Source of the DNA: Scenedesmus sp. ARA3
Lineage: Eukaryota; Chlorophyta; Chlorophyceae; Sphaeropleales; Scenedesmaceae
Direction: 5' to 3'
DNA: 61,513 nt
Assembly: GCA_004335835.1 (NCBI GenBank)
Contig: RWJK01001854.1
Coordinates: 1,848 to 63,360 of the forward strand
The position numbers and the translations under genes are program-made. Below, in pieces: positions 44,738 to 56,356 of the stretch (position 1 is the first letter of the stretch; the number at the start of each line of letters is the position of its first letter). The notes below the pieces were generated by a model. That model was not told the DNA's origin and did no database searches. It saw only the letters and a program-made list of their open reading frames with translations.

Positions 44738-46645
44738 TCGCTGCTGCTGTCCTTGCTGCTGCTGTAGCCATGCTGGCTGTGGCAGACAGCCATGTGCGGA
44801 TGCTGTTCCACAGGCACTGCTACTTAAACAACATAGCAGGCACTCAAGTAGACCCCTAACCTCGACCCTGCTGCTGCTGCTGCTGTCGCTGCTGCCGCTG
44901 CTGCTGCTGCTGCTGAAGGCAGACAGCAATGTGCGCGAGCTGTACCACAGGCACTGCTACACAAACTTCACAGCATGCAGTCAAGTAAACCCCTGACCTT
45001 GACCCTGCTGCTGCTGCTGTCGCTGCTGCTGCCGCTGCTGCTGTAGCCATGCTGGCTGTTGCAGACAGCCATGTGAGGGAGCTGTACCACAGGCACTGCT
45101 TGACAAACTTCACAGGCAAGCTGCCGCTGTGTGTCAGCGATGAGCACTACCTGCCATCACTGCTGGCCAGCTATGGCCTGGACAACGCCACTGACTGCCA
45201 GGTGAGGCTGGGTTTCAGGGTTTGGGGTTCTGGTTACTAGGGTTCAGGTGTTCTTGTGTTTCAGCAACTAGGGTTTTGGATGTGTGGGGAGACCTGCCTG
45301 CCATCACTGCTGGCTAGCTATGGCCGGGACAACGCTACAGATTGCCAGGTGAGGCTGAGGTTCAGGGTTTGAGATTTTCCAATCCCTAGGGTTCAGGTTT
45401 TAGCGTTTCAGCAACTAGGGTTTTGGATGTGTGGGGAGACCTGCCTGCCATCGATGCTGGCCAGCTATGGCCTGGACAACACCACTGACTACCAGGATAG
45501 GCTGTGGTTCAGGGTTTGAGGTGTCTAATCACCAACGTTCAGGTGTTGGCACTTCAGCGTTCAGGGTTTAGGCTGTGTGGGGAGACCTGCCAGCTGTGGC
45601 CTGGACAACGCCACTGATTGCAAGGTGGGCCCTACACACGAGCGGGCTGGCTTGTCTATATATCTTGTCACGTTTACCGGCAGGCGGCATATGTGTTGTG
45701 TTCACCCTGCATGCACATAATGCTCCAAGCAAGGCAAAACTTTCATCAAGCATGTGTTTGCTCTTTCTGTGTGTCGCCTTTGACGGCTGGATTTGTTTCG
45801 CATATGGCACCGCACAGGGCGCCGCGACATATGTGGACTTCAGCGCCGGAGGGTGGCACCCGCAATCATTCAAGGCGCAGAACATCACGCCTGCGCTTGT
45901 GCAGCGTATGAGGGGTGGCGGCTATTTGCCGGAAGCCGAGCCCAAGCTAGCGGCAGCAGCAGCACAACTGGCGGACGCTGCAGCAGCATTAAGCACGGAC
46001 GAGGAGCAAGCAGCTGCTCTGGCTGATGCAATAGAGGCGACAATTGCCGAAGCAGAAGCAGACATGCATGCTGCCAGCGCAGCAGCAGCAGCGGAAGCGG
46101 CGCAGCTGGAAGGTATGGATCGGCCGGCGCAGCAGCAGCAGCAGATCCAGCTGCCTCCGTGTGAAGTGGAGGCGGCAATGCACTCAGCTGCAAAGCTGTT
46201 CCGGGCCGCCTCACATCGTACAGCACCAACTGCTGCTGCTGCAGCAGGGCATGCGGATCATTACGCAGATGCGTCCAATGGTGAGGTTGGTGCTGCTGCT
46301 GATGCCGCAGCAGCTGGAACTGCTGCACACATCCGCAACTTGCTCCGAGGCTGGCCCTCTCCTGCAGGGCACCGGAAAAAGTCCCTAAGGCTGGGCATCA
46401 GACAGCACATACGGCAGCTGCTGGCGGGCAGCAGCAGCAGCAGTACACCAGCAGCACAGCAACAGCCTGAGGCACGCTTCAAAGGAGGCATGGCAGGCCA
46501 CTGGGTTGTGGCTGCCGGCTATGCGCCGCTTGCGGCGCACTGCCCCCTGTTTGCGCGCAAGTTCACGGCTGCAGTGACGAATCATACACTGGCCATGGCT
46601 CTGAGTTGCGCTGGGATAGGGCTGGGCAGCTGGTGTGCAGCCTGA
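40973..46645 (+). CDS. Core-2/I-branching-type glycosyltransferase (GT14, DUF266)
   Basis: Exons 40973-41023, 41254-41478, 41756-42712, 43451-43527, 44116-44201, 45047-45201 and 45818-46645 join in frame to 792 residues. Residues 1-17 (MAVVLLLLLVWALVIFQ) form a signal anchor. DUF266 landmarks follow in order: VALLLLVRDGSPLPNEPVW (93-111), FSVYVHT (about 340), HFVVLSDTSIPIYPPQ (about 396-411), WRKSSQWFALTRPLAMLAV (about 452-470), CVSDEHYLPSLL (about 495-506), TYVDFSAGGWHPQSF (about 521-535) and CPLFARKF (about 759). It probably transfers a sugar, GlcA or GlcNAc in relatives, onto cell-wall or arabinogalactan-type glycans in the Golgi; the exact activity is unknown. A Gln/Ala/Ser-rich insertion of about 220 residues separates the first two conserved blocks. 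Two positions after the PIYPPQ block may lack a short exon. Confidence 0.8.
41577..41657 (+). repeat. Dispersed repeat R1 in GT14 intron 2
   Basis: Close match to 20866-20958, but with an internal deletion of the hairpin's second arm. It carries CACATGTAACTATCC, so a TGTAA polyadenylation signal sits in sense orientation inside the intron. Confidence 0.8.
42721..42840 (+). repeat. Telomere-like tract and a copy of the 3' edge of GT14 exon 3
   Basis: TTTAGGG-like units (42721-42750) are followed by a copy of the last ~75 bases of exon 3, ending CCATCTACCCTCCACACGTG, where the true exon has CCACAGGTGGG. Confidence 0.88.
43985..44125 (+). repeat. Duplicated 5' edge of GT14 exon 5
   Basis: TGCAGGCGGCCGAAGCAGAT followed by GACCACG occurs at 43988 and 44111. 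Only the second continues into the DUF266 exon. A short ATCCAGATTCTTGTCGTGT duplication lies between. Confidence 0.88.
44580..45050 (+). repeat. Three pseudo-exon copies of GT14 exon 6 5' region
   Basis: Segments encoding LLAVADSHVRELFYRQCYTN (about 44600), LAVADSHVRMLFHRHCY (about 44770) and ADSNVRELYHRHCYTNFT (about 44927) precede the full exon 6 (45047). Each is followed by AAGTAAACCCCTGACC-type sequence and a CTG tract. Spacings are about 170, 155 and 125. Confidence 0.88.
45205..45640 (+). repeat. Three copies of the 3' edge of GT14 exon 6 with telomere-like spacers
   Basis: CCTGCCATCACTGCTGGC.. GACAACGC..TGCCAGGTGAGG is repeated near 45298, 45445 and 45585 (period about 145). Between them are degenerate GGGTTTAGGGTTCAGG sequences. 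So exon 6 has been amplified at both ends. Confidence 0.87.
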
Positions 46646-47758
46646 ACAGCATTGCTTGCAGGTGAACGGTTGTGCCTTTACCATGTGCACTTACTTTCAT
46701 AATACAGCCTTGCGCTGGTGCGGACAGTGATGGCGATGCGGTCTGAATGACCGTCAGTGACTTCTAAAATGACGATTTCTAGACAAAGGCAGGACGCTGG
46801 TCATCTTGTACAAACTGCCATGTGACACTAGGTGCGAGTGACCGGTAATCAACCGGTGCACGACACTTGCGGTATATTCATGCGCATACCGCAGATGTGT
46901 GTGTTGCGTGCATGCAGCGGCTGTTTGTGTAGCGCAGTGAGGGACAGGAAAGCCCAGCAGCTGGCATGTAAAATGACGATTTCTACACAACACCAGGATA
47001 CCGAAGTACGCTGTTCATGCACAGCTGCGCACCTTCAAGCAATGCTGAGCCAGAAGACCCCCGCCAAAGTCTCCTGGCACTCCGAGTAAGCTGTTCATGT
47101 ACGCCAGCAGCTGGCATGAGTAACAGCTGTGTGTGTACTGATACATTACCAGCAGTACGTGTGTGCAAGTTCAAATTGCAAGTTGCGAATGCAAATGCTC
47201 AGAATGAACAGTGGTGTCAGATGGGTTCTGACGCTGGGCTGACTGGGTTCTGACCTTGGGCTGTACTCCTCCCTGTGCTGCCACGTGGCCACTGCAGCGT
47301 GTGCACTGACACCCATGTTGCACACCCGTACTGGTTTGTGCATGTGGCGCCGCTCGCTGTGGCTCGCTCGGAGCGCACTTCAACTGGAAGTGCATGCGGT
47401 AATAATATAACACACTACAATATGCATTGCAGCAACCCACAGCGGCGCGCCGGGTGACGACCCGTCAAACTTTCGCTGGTGCTTGTGCTCACGTCTTGTT
47501 TGGTAGAAGAGCATGATTTAAGCGGTGTGTCGCTGCAGAGCAGGCTGCGTTGTTTTGTATGGTATCAATTTGTTATTCGCCCAGCAGTATAGCAGCGTTC
47601 GCTTCAACACAACTGCTTGCGCGAACGCACGCTGCAGCTTTCAGCCTGCAGTTGTCGAAGCAGCACTTCCGGCAAAACGGATTATTTGACATGCTATAGG
47701 TTATCCCCATGCCGGAGTAGAGGGTGAGGAGAGGGGGGTGCTTCGCTGAGTTGCTGCT

Positions 47759-47789
<31 letters not shown>

Positions 47790-48346
47790 CAGCAGCAGCA
47801 GCAGCAGCGGCAGCAGCAGCAGAGCAGCAGCGGACATAGCATTTCAGCATGTTCCTTGCACCTAGGCCCGGTAACAGGCCTGTTTCGCAGCAACTGCTGA
47901 TACACAATGCAGCTGGAGTGAAGGTGAACAAACACAAAATCAGCAGACGACTTCAACGTCCCTTGGCCTTGCTTATTGCATCAGGTGGGCCAACACATAG
48001 TCGTGGGCGTATTGCGGTGATGGTGCAAGTCATGATGGACTGGAATCCGCTTGAAGGAAAATGTGCAGATACTTAGCCCGGCAGTCGCTGAGTTTTGGCA
48101 CACTGGCTGCGCTCGTGATTTTTTTTTGAACTGACCCTGACCCCCCTCTTCTTTGGAACAGCGGCACTGACGTGCTTTGGTGGCACCTGATCAGCTGCAG
48201 CTTTTGTTCTGACCTGGCCCTTTTGCGGGATAGGTTGAAAAAGGTTTCAAAGGATTTGGTGTTTTTTTGGCAGAAACAGTTTCTGAATTTTCACTTGAAT
48301 TTTGAAAGGTATCTTTGTTACACAATGGCAATTGTGCGAGAATGAC
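46646..48346. other. Intergenic DNA with repeats, no gene recognised
   Basis: TGTAA at 46967-46971 (GCATGTAAAATG) may end the GT14 transcript, about 320 bases after its stop. TAAAATGACGATTTCTA occurs at about 46766 and 46968. CAG tracts fill 47754-47832. A T-rich patch (48120-48130, 48262-48270) precedes the GT92 gene. Confidence 0.5.
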
Positions 48347-48621
48347 ATGCTCATGCGTACCCAGCCAACAATCCCATGGTGGCACCCACTTCACTTACAT
48401 GCTGTTATCATCGCTGCCCCTGCAGTGTTCCTATACACAATCGCAAACCTGGCTGGCTCCCAAAGGCATGCAGTGGCTGTATCATCCGACACAGCAATGA
48501 CGGAATTGCCTGGAGGTACTGCGTATGTGCCAGTGCTAGTTGATGGCATGGCTGATGCCCATGCAGGCCTCATGCCTGGCGACACAACCAGACACAGCTC
48601 TGGTGACAACGTCAAACATGT

Positions 48622-48667
<46 letters not shown>

Positions 48668-50083
48668 ACGAAAGCAGCAGTCAAAATGCCGCTGCCAGCA
48701 GCTGGACATCAGACCCTGCAGCAGCAGTTGCCATCCAGCCTGAACCAGCGGCAGCATGCATCGGAACCGTCAGAGAGACATACATGGCCAACTGGCCACA
48801 AGCAGCAGCCAAACCCAAATGCAGTCAACCAAACAAGTCAGCCGTTACCCTGGCGTGCTCTACATCACCTGAGCACAGACTATGAGCAGGGTGATGGCAG
48901 TGAACAGGGCGATGGCAGTGCTGAGCAGGGTGATGGCAGTGAACAGGGTGATGGCAGTGAGCAGGGTGATGGCAGTGCTTCAAGTGATGGCGGTGCATCC
49001 AACGGCCAGGCCCCAGCCTACCTGGTGTCTGCTTTCTTTGACACCCGGCCCATTATGCGCGGCCAGCGGGCAAAGATAGCAGTGGTCATGGCTGTCCATA
49101 ATCGTGTCAACCCACAAGGATGGAAATGCCTGCTACGCTTTCCAGGTAGCAGTGCAAACCTGCAAACTCTAGACCTGAAGGTCGCCTACTCTGTCCGAAA
49201 CCACGAGGCCCATTTAAACTATGAAGCCTCCACTGGGTACTGTGACCTGCCACGAGCACTGCAAGACAGCTTGCTGCCAACTTCCAGCTCAGACGGAGCA
49301 AGCAGACAGCAAAGACCATCCCTACTAGTAACAGTGATGAAAGCCGGTCGTCCAGAGTCTCTGCTAAGGCAGCCAAATGTATGGACTTTCTTGGTTGTCA
49401 TTCCGGTGCTGACTACTCAGGAGCGGCAGCAGTACCTGTCTGGTGTGGGGAGCATTGCTGTTTGCACGCCGCCGGTGCACACAGATGGCTATGCAGCCAC
49501 AATACTCGGGTGGCAGGCGTTCCACAAGGTAATGGGGGTGCAGCAGGTGTTCATGTACTCCTTCAACCCAGGCCCCCTCATCAAGCCGTTGATGGACTTC
49601 TATGCAGCTCAGGGGTTTGCGCAGATCCGCGAATGGATCATTCCCTCCAGCATCCTTGAAAACAAGCAGCAGCAGTGCCTGCTGCCTTTCTTCCACTCGT
49701 CTGAACACAGGGCAAGGTTTGATTCGCCACGGTGTACCTATCACCAGGTAGGCGTACTAAACATTGTGCTGTGATGGCTGCTCCACAAGGGATAACAGCT
49801 GCCATTGGCAAGAAAGTCACTTGGTGTGTTGCACAGCAGTATGGCAAAGCATTATAATCTTGCATGCCACTCCGTTGAGATCAGCAGAGTGCCTCCGAAT
49901 AATCACAGGCAACTTCAATTGCCGATGCCAACAGCAGCGCCTAGCCGCATGTCTGCCTTATAGTAGTATTGTACTAGTACCTGCCCGGTAGTGGTTGATT
50001 TGCACTCCCTAGTATCAAGCACGAGACACTGCGTCTTGTCGGTGCCTCTCCTGTGCCTTCTTGCTGCTGTGGTTGTATTTGAC

Positions 50084-50133
<50 letters not shown>

Positions 50134-50526
50134 CTTGCTGCTGCTGCTACTGCTGCTGCTGCTGCTGCTGCTGAGGTTGAGACACTGGGTCTTGTCGGGG
50201 CGTCTCCTGTGCCTTGTTATGCTGCTTGTTCGCCACAAAGCCTCACATACATGTGCTCCTCCTGCTGCTGAAAAGCCTGCATGTGTACGTTGCAGGACAA
50301 CTATGCAATCGCAAACTGGGGCCAGACACTGGCCATTCAAGACTGTGTTTATCGCGCCATGGCTGCTAAGCACCGCTGGGTGGCTGTGCTTGATCTGGAC
50401 GAATACATCCTACCTCAAGCAGCTCCAGACTGGCACGCCATGATGCAGCAGTTAGTGACCGCAAGCGGTGGCGAGGCGGCTGCTGAATATGCCTTCAATG
50501 GTGTCAGGGTGTGCTCTGGCTGCCTT

Positions 50527-50570
<44 letters not shown>

Positions 50571-51198
50571 GTCAAACGCATCCACGGCAGCTGCTTGCCA
50601 GCTGGCTCCCACTGTTGGCTTTCACCACATCATGTGGCCCAGCGCCATGGTGGCCGTGGCCCCAGGAGCAAGTGCTGACTATCCGAAGACGATTCTGGAT
50701 CCGATGGCGGTTGGCCAGGCTTCTGTTCACTCCATTGCGTGGAAGTCACCATATAGCTTAGCAAGCGGCAGGGTTTTGGTGCAGAGGCAGGTGGCTGTGA
50801 AGGTGCATGATCGTGTGCATGACCTCCACAAGGGCAACACCACATTTGCAGTGCAGTTACTGCCGCTGCTGAAAGCCAACATTGAGCAGATTGCAGCTGC
50901 AACGGCTGCTGGCAGGTTTGATCAGCAGGCGCTGCCGCTCTGGACACCACCTCGCAATGCATGTGATGTGTGTGGCTCAATCGGCCTGGCAGAACTGGGT
51001 TCGTCATCTATACAATACGGTCTAGCGCTGTGCACCCTGCTTGGGCAAAGACTGCCGGATCAGATTCGCAAAGATGTGGCGGTGATGGTGAATGTTGGTA
51101 TGTTCAAGGACCCTGTTGCATGGGGCAGTGCAGACCCTCTCATGGCAAACCTGTATGGTGGTCATAGTTTCAGTGCTTGGGAAGTACCATCACGATAA
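48347..51198 (+). CDS. GT92 (DUF23) glycosyltransferase, type II membrane protein
   Basis: Two exons, 48347-49747 and 50296-51198, join in phase 0 to 767 residues. A single hydrophobic segment (HAVIIAAPAVFLYTIANLA, about 18-36) gives a Golgi type II topology. A low-complexity stem follows (poly-Ala, and five EQGDGS units at about 180-211). The catalytic region begins IAVCTPPVHTDGYAATILGW and FHKVMGVQQVFMYSFNPG (about 371-405). It continues in exon 2 with the GT92 block GQTLAIQDCVYRAMAAKHRW, the DxD-type WVAVLDLDEYILP (about 496-508), and KTILDPMAV..SVHSIAWKS. Characterised GT92 enzymes are galactosyltransferases; donor and acceptor here are unknown. A poly-Gln run interrupts the catalytic domain (about 546-558). 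TGTAA at 51309-51313 follows the stop by 110 bases. ATG 48347 is the first ATG in frame. Confidence 0.85.
48884..48979 (+). repeat. Coding EQGDGS minisatellite
   Basis: Five near-identical 18-bp units (one with three extra bases) encode EQGDGS in the stem of the GT92 protein. Confidence 0.93.
50085..50176 (+). repeat. (CTG)n tract in the GT92 intron
   Basis: Two runs of CTG separated by TTGCTTCTTG. The flanking ACACTG[CG]GTCTTGTCGG[GT]GC occurs on both sides, indicating a local duplication. Confidence 0.92.
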
Positions 51199-52429
51199 AC
51201 TTTTTCATAATGGACATTGTGGCAGTGCCAATCGGGATTGGCGCGGCTTTTGCTTTGATGGCGTCCAGCTGCAGCACGCGACAGCTCAGCTGCGCAAGTT
51301 ACGCACCATGTAAGGATTGTTTGATCCTTCAACATAATTTGGTCAATCACAACGTTTGCCAACGCCCTCATCAACAATGAATTTTCAGGAACGTTACGCT
51401 AGGTGTGGTGGTGATTTCCAACGAAGCATTTGATGTCCGATGACTCATACAGTATGTGTGGAGACGGCTTTGTAAGCAGTGTGTGCAAGCCATGTTGTTC
51501 TGTCCTTCCTCTGGGAGCCTACCAGGCCCGGGGCCCGTGCACAGGTTGTAATCAGTTGGGGACCACAACCATCATGGCTTGATAATCAAGCATGCATCCA
51601 TGGGCAGGTCTGCACTGCAGTGCTGTAGAGGCGAGGATGCCATGCTAAACCAAAATGGGAGCTTGCACACTGACAGCGTTGTTCAACACGTGTTTGCCTG
51701 GCTCAGTAGCTACCCTATAGGGGCGATAACCCCCTACACACCATCACCATCACTTGATGTCATCTTGTACTGCATGCGACAATAAGCAGCTGACAAGAAG
51801 GTGTAAGCATAAGATTGCTTGCTACATCAGGTGTGAAGAAAGGGCGTTTGCAGAGTGCAATGCAAGGCCACCACAAGAAGAGGATGTCAAGGGACAAGTG
51901 TGTCACTGCTGGTGACAGGCGTTACATGGTGTGTTCATGCGGCATACGCCACCACAGACACCTGTAAAAATAGATAGCTGCAAGCAGTTCAGCTCGGGCT
52001 GTCACTCTGAGCTTCAACCGCAGGAAAACCTCCAGCGATATGTGTGTCACTGCTGGTGACCAGCCTGCATGCAGGTCCTGCATTGCAGGATCACGTGGGA
52101 GGTCGCCCATCACATGGCCAGCAGCAAACCAACGCGCCCCTCATTTTTAGAGAAGAACTAAGCAATCGTCGAGCATCAAAATGGGTCATGATTTTGAAAC
52201 ATTATTGGCCACCACTACCGACGGTGCACAACGCCCGCATGTTACGGCATCCTGCAACACCTCTCCGTAAATGAAGGGTAACGTGCGCCTGAAACAGAAC
52301 TTTTAGGCCAGCACCATATCGTTCGTCTGGGCTACAGGTTGACTGTTGTGGCATTTTGCGAGCTGGAGACTGCAAGTCCTCCAACAACTACTGATTTTTC
52401 TGTATACAGACACATTTTATTCCAAATAG
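51199..52429. other. Intergenic DNA between GT92 and the VTE5-VTE6 gene
   Basis: Contains the GT92 polyadenylation signal (51309) and repeat R2 (51922-52040). A tandem TGTGTCACTGCTGGTGAC motif occurs at about 51899 and 52040. No coding region was recognised; the promoter and any upstream exon of the fusion gene would be here. Confidence 0.5.
51922..52040 (+). repeat. Dispersed repeat R2, second copy
   Basis: Matches 21398-21510 over about 115 bases, including CTGCAAGCAG.TCAGCTCGG and TCACTCTGAG.TTCAACC. The B-box-like stretch here reads GCTTCAACCGC. Confidence 0.78.
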
Positions 52430-52850
52430 ATGCCCATGTTTGTTCTAACGGATTTTGCTTGTACGGTGCTGTCAGCGCTGGGAGCAGCATTGCTTGTCCG
52501 GTTCTTCTTAGTGCTGGGGCAACTTGGCGCCATCGAAAGAGTAAGAATGCAGTTTCCCACTACATCGCCGCACCTGCTGCACCTCTCGTTCACCGATACG
52601 ACAATGTGTGCGGCAGCAGCAGCTGGTGCTGTCTCACTTCCTTCCCTGTGAGCCAGCAGTACCAAACTGCACTGCTGCCATCAGGGCATGATGGCATACA
52701 GCCTAGCAGCATCACATGTGTGGCATACAGAGAGCAGTGATAGTAATGATCAGACTACTGATTCGTCATACGCCGGCAGTTGACACCATCAATGCACAGC
52801 TGCGCAATGGCTGATGCTGCAAGCTGTCTCTCTGCTGCTTGCGCGCACAC

Positions 52851-52896
<46 letters not shown>

Positions 52897-55800
52897 GCAG
52901 AGGTTGAGCAGGAAGCTTGTGCACATCACTGGAGGCCTGCTGTTCATGCTGGTGTGGCCGCTGTACAGGTCAGTCACCGGCTTCCCGCATTGAGTGCTCA
53001 GCATTGCAGCTTCTGCAGTACGGCAACCATGATCTACTAGCAGACAGGCCCACCTACTATGCCCGCTACTAGGCCCAGCTACTACTAGTAAAGTAGGCCC
53101 AGCCTAGAGCTCATGAGACATGAACAGCAATGTGGGCAATGCGTGGCGTGTCAGCTGGTTGAGCAGCTTAGTAAACGGACAGCTCAGCAGTGCGCTGTGC
53201 AGGTCAGTCTTTGGATGGCTGCAGAGCTCAGCATGGCAGATGACCGGCACAGCCATGAGCCAAGAACAGCAATGCAGGCAATGCGTGGCGTGTCAGCTGG
53301 TTGAGCATCTTAGGAAACGGACAGCTCGGCAGTGCGCTGTGCAGCTCGGTCACTGGCTTGCTGCGGAGCTCAACATGACAGGTGACCCGCACAGCTTTCA
53401 ACAGCAATTACAGCAGGAGTGCTGGCTTTATATGTCAGCTGGTTGAGCAGCGCAGTAAACGGACGACCCAGCAGTTTGCTGTGCACAAGCATTGCAAGGT
53501 GGCTGCACTTGTATGTGACTAAGCAAGCTTAGGCGGGGTGCCTTTCACAGGTTTCTGGCCACATGACACCAGCGTTGCACAACAGCATTTAGCTGCTGCC
53601 GTTGAACAGCACGCAGCGTGCCTCAACGTTGCACAACAGCACGTCTACTGCCTAGCATACCTGGCATGCATGCCAGCCATGCTGTTACTGCACAACCGGT
53701 AGACACGATACTGCGCCCGCTCTACAACAGCACGTCTACTGTCTAGCATACCTTGCAAGCACACCAGCTGCAGCCGTGATGTCACTACATCACTGTTGCA
53801 CTCAATACTGCGCCCTCTGTCACACCGGCTGTCACACCTGCTGCAGTGACGCCCCCTCTGCAGCTTTCCTGGCCACCACAGCGCCCCTGCTCAATGCAGC
53901 TCGCCTGATTGCCACAGGCTGCGGCTGGCTGCACGACCCCGAGCTTGTGGCCGCAGCAACACGCTCAGGCAATAGACAAGAGCTGCGACAGATCCGAGGG
54001 CCCCTTGCTTACGTGCTGGTGCTGCTGTGCATCGTGCTGTGTGGCTGGCGGCGCCACCCGGCTGGGGTTGTGGCTGCGGCCATGATGTGTGGCGGTGATG
54101 GGCTGGCAGATGTGGCAGGCAGCAGGTGAGCCACAGGCTGGCAAGTTCAGCCTAAATTAGCAGGTGGCAGCAGTTGAGCCACGTGCTGAAATTAGCAGGT
54201 GGCAGCAGTTGAGCCACGTTTCTGGGAACTGTAGCGGACAGGGCTGGCTGATGTGGCAGGCAGCAGGTGAGCCACAGGCCAAGTATCTTACCAGGCAGGC
54301 AGCAAGTGAGCCACAGGCCAGCTATATTACCAGGCAGGCAGCAAGTGAGCCTTGTGCTGCAATATCTGAGAACTGAAGCGGACGGGCTGGCTGATGTGGC
54401 AGGCAGCAGGTGATCTGAAAACAATACAAATTGTTTCAGGGGTGTCCTGCTGCCTCTCTTCAACGATGCTTGCAAGACTTTGTTTTTCATCTGATGCTTG
54501 CAGGTGGGGCAAGGGTAAGTAAACAGACAAACGTACGCACCGTGATTGCCACAAAGTATCCTGGATAAAATATCTGGAAGGCAATTGTCTTGCATTTCAT
54601 CTGCTGCTTGCAGGTGGGGCAAGGGCAGGCCGCTGCCGTGGAACAGCAGCAAGAGCTGGCCCGGCAGTGCTGCCATGCTGCTGGGGTCGTTTGTAACAGC
54701 AGTCGGGTGAGTGGCCACAAAATCATCAACAAATGACAATGACCTTGACTGATGTTTTAGTGGTGTTAGGAGGCTTGGTTTGCCAACAGCATCGTTTGGC
54801 TGCTGACCTGCTGTGGCGTCTCATCAAGCAGCCTTACCGTATGATTGACAGTCACAAGCCACAACATCAAATCACCCATTATGGCAGGGATCTGCATGTA
54901 TGTTGTCGCCGTTGTTTTGCAATTGGCGTGCCGGGAGGATTGATGCAGCTCTTTGCAGTTTTCTTGTGCTATTTCAGTGCCACGTAACAGCCAACCACGG
55001 CACCGCAGCGCGCATGGGTGCTGGATTCTGACGTGGCATTATCATACAGGATTTGTGTTGTTACCACCTTCAAGCAATGCTGGGCTGTGCCTGCAGGATG
55101 CTCTCCCACTTAAAGTGCATGCCGCCATAGCATCAGCCACTATTTTCAACATCCACCAGCATTCATGTCAATCTTTTTGATGTGTGCCTGGACTGTGCCT
55201 GCAGAATGCTATCCTACTTCACAGCCATGGGGTGCATGCAGCCCCTACAAGCACTTGGATTGGCTGCAACGGTGCAGCGGGTGGCGCTGATTGCCGCTGC
55301 CTGCACGCTTGTGGAGTCCCTCCCTTCCTGGTGGCTCGATGACAACATAACAGTGCCAGCTGCTGCTGTAGCACTCGGCGAGGCATGGCTGCCAGGGGCC
55401 TGGCCGGCAGCAGCACACATGAGCACACTATGGCAGGCGGCTCATGCAGCAGCAGTACGCGCTGCTGCTGCACAGCCGGGCCTGCTGGTGGGAGCTGCTG
55501 CCAACAGCCTGGTGTTTGCTGTGGGGCTGCCGGTGCTGCGCAAGGGCCTGTCAGATCAGGTTATCGCGCATGCCTGGCTGCTGGGCAGTGCTGTGTATGG
55601 CGCGTTTGGAGCCGGGAGCTACTTGCTGATGTGCCTGTACTTCATCATTGGCACCCTGGTGAGTGGTCACCCTGGTGTTTTGCATGCATTAATTAGTAAC
55701 AAGTGCACCACCTGCACCGCCTGTACCATCAGCCATGTTGGCACCCTGTTGATGTGCCTGTACTTCATCATGGGCACCCTGGTGAGCTGCCACCCTGGTG

Positions 55801-56197
55801 TTTTGCCTGCATCAAGTGTATCAAGTGCACCACATGTACCGCCAGTACCGCCTGTACAATGAGTCATGTTGGCACCCTGTTGGTGTGCCTGTACTTCATC
55901 GTCGGCACCCTGGTGAGCTTCCTGACCAGCAATCCTACTGCGGCCGTCCTGACCAGCAACCCTACTGCCGCTGTCCTGACCAGAAAGCCTTGCTCGGCTA
56001 TTGCTTGAGGCGAGTCCCATTGCTGAGATGCGCTGTCTTTTGTTGTGGTGTATCTTGCAGGTAACGCGTGTCAAGCTGCAGCAGAAGCAGCAGGAGCATA
56101 TTGCCGAGGCACATGGGGGACGGAGAGGAGTGGTGCGTCGCTGGAGCATGCATGCCGTGCTCATAGCATATTTCGGCCATCTGCAGCGTCGTGCAGT

Positions 56198-56233
<36 letters not shown>

Positions 56234-56314
56234 AAAAGGAGTGGTGCGTTGCATGAAGCGTGCCTGCAGCTAAATGCTCACAGCAATCCAAGCCTCCTGC
56301 ATGTGGTGGCTTCG

Positions 56315-56356
<42 letters not shown>

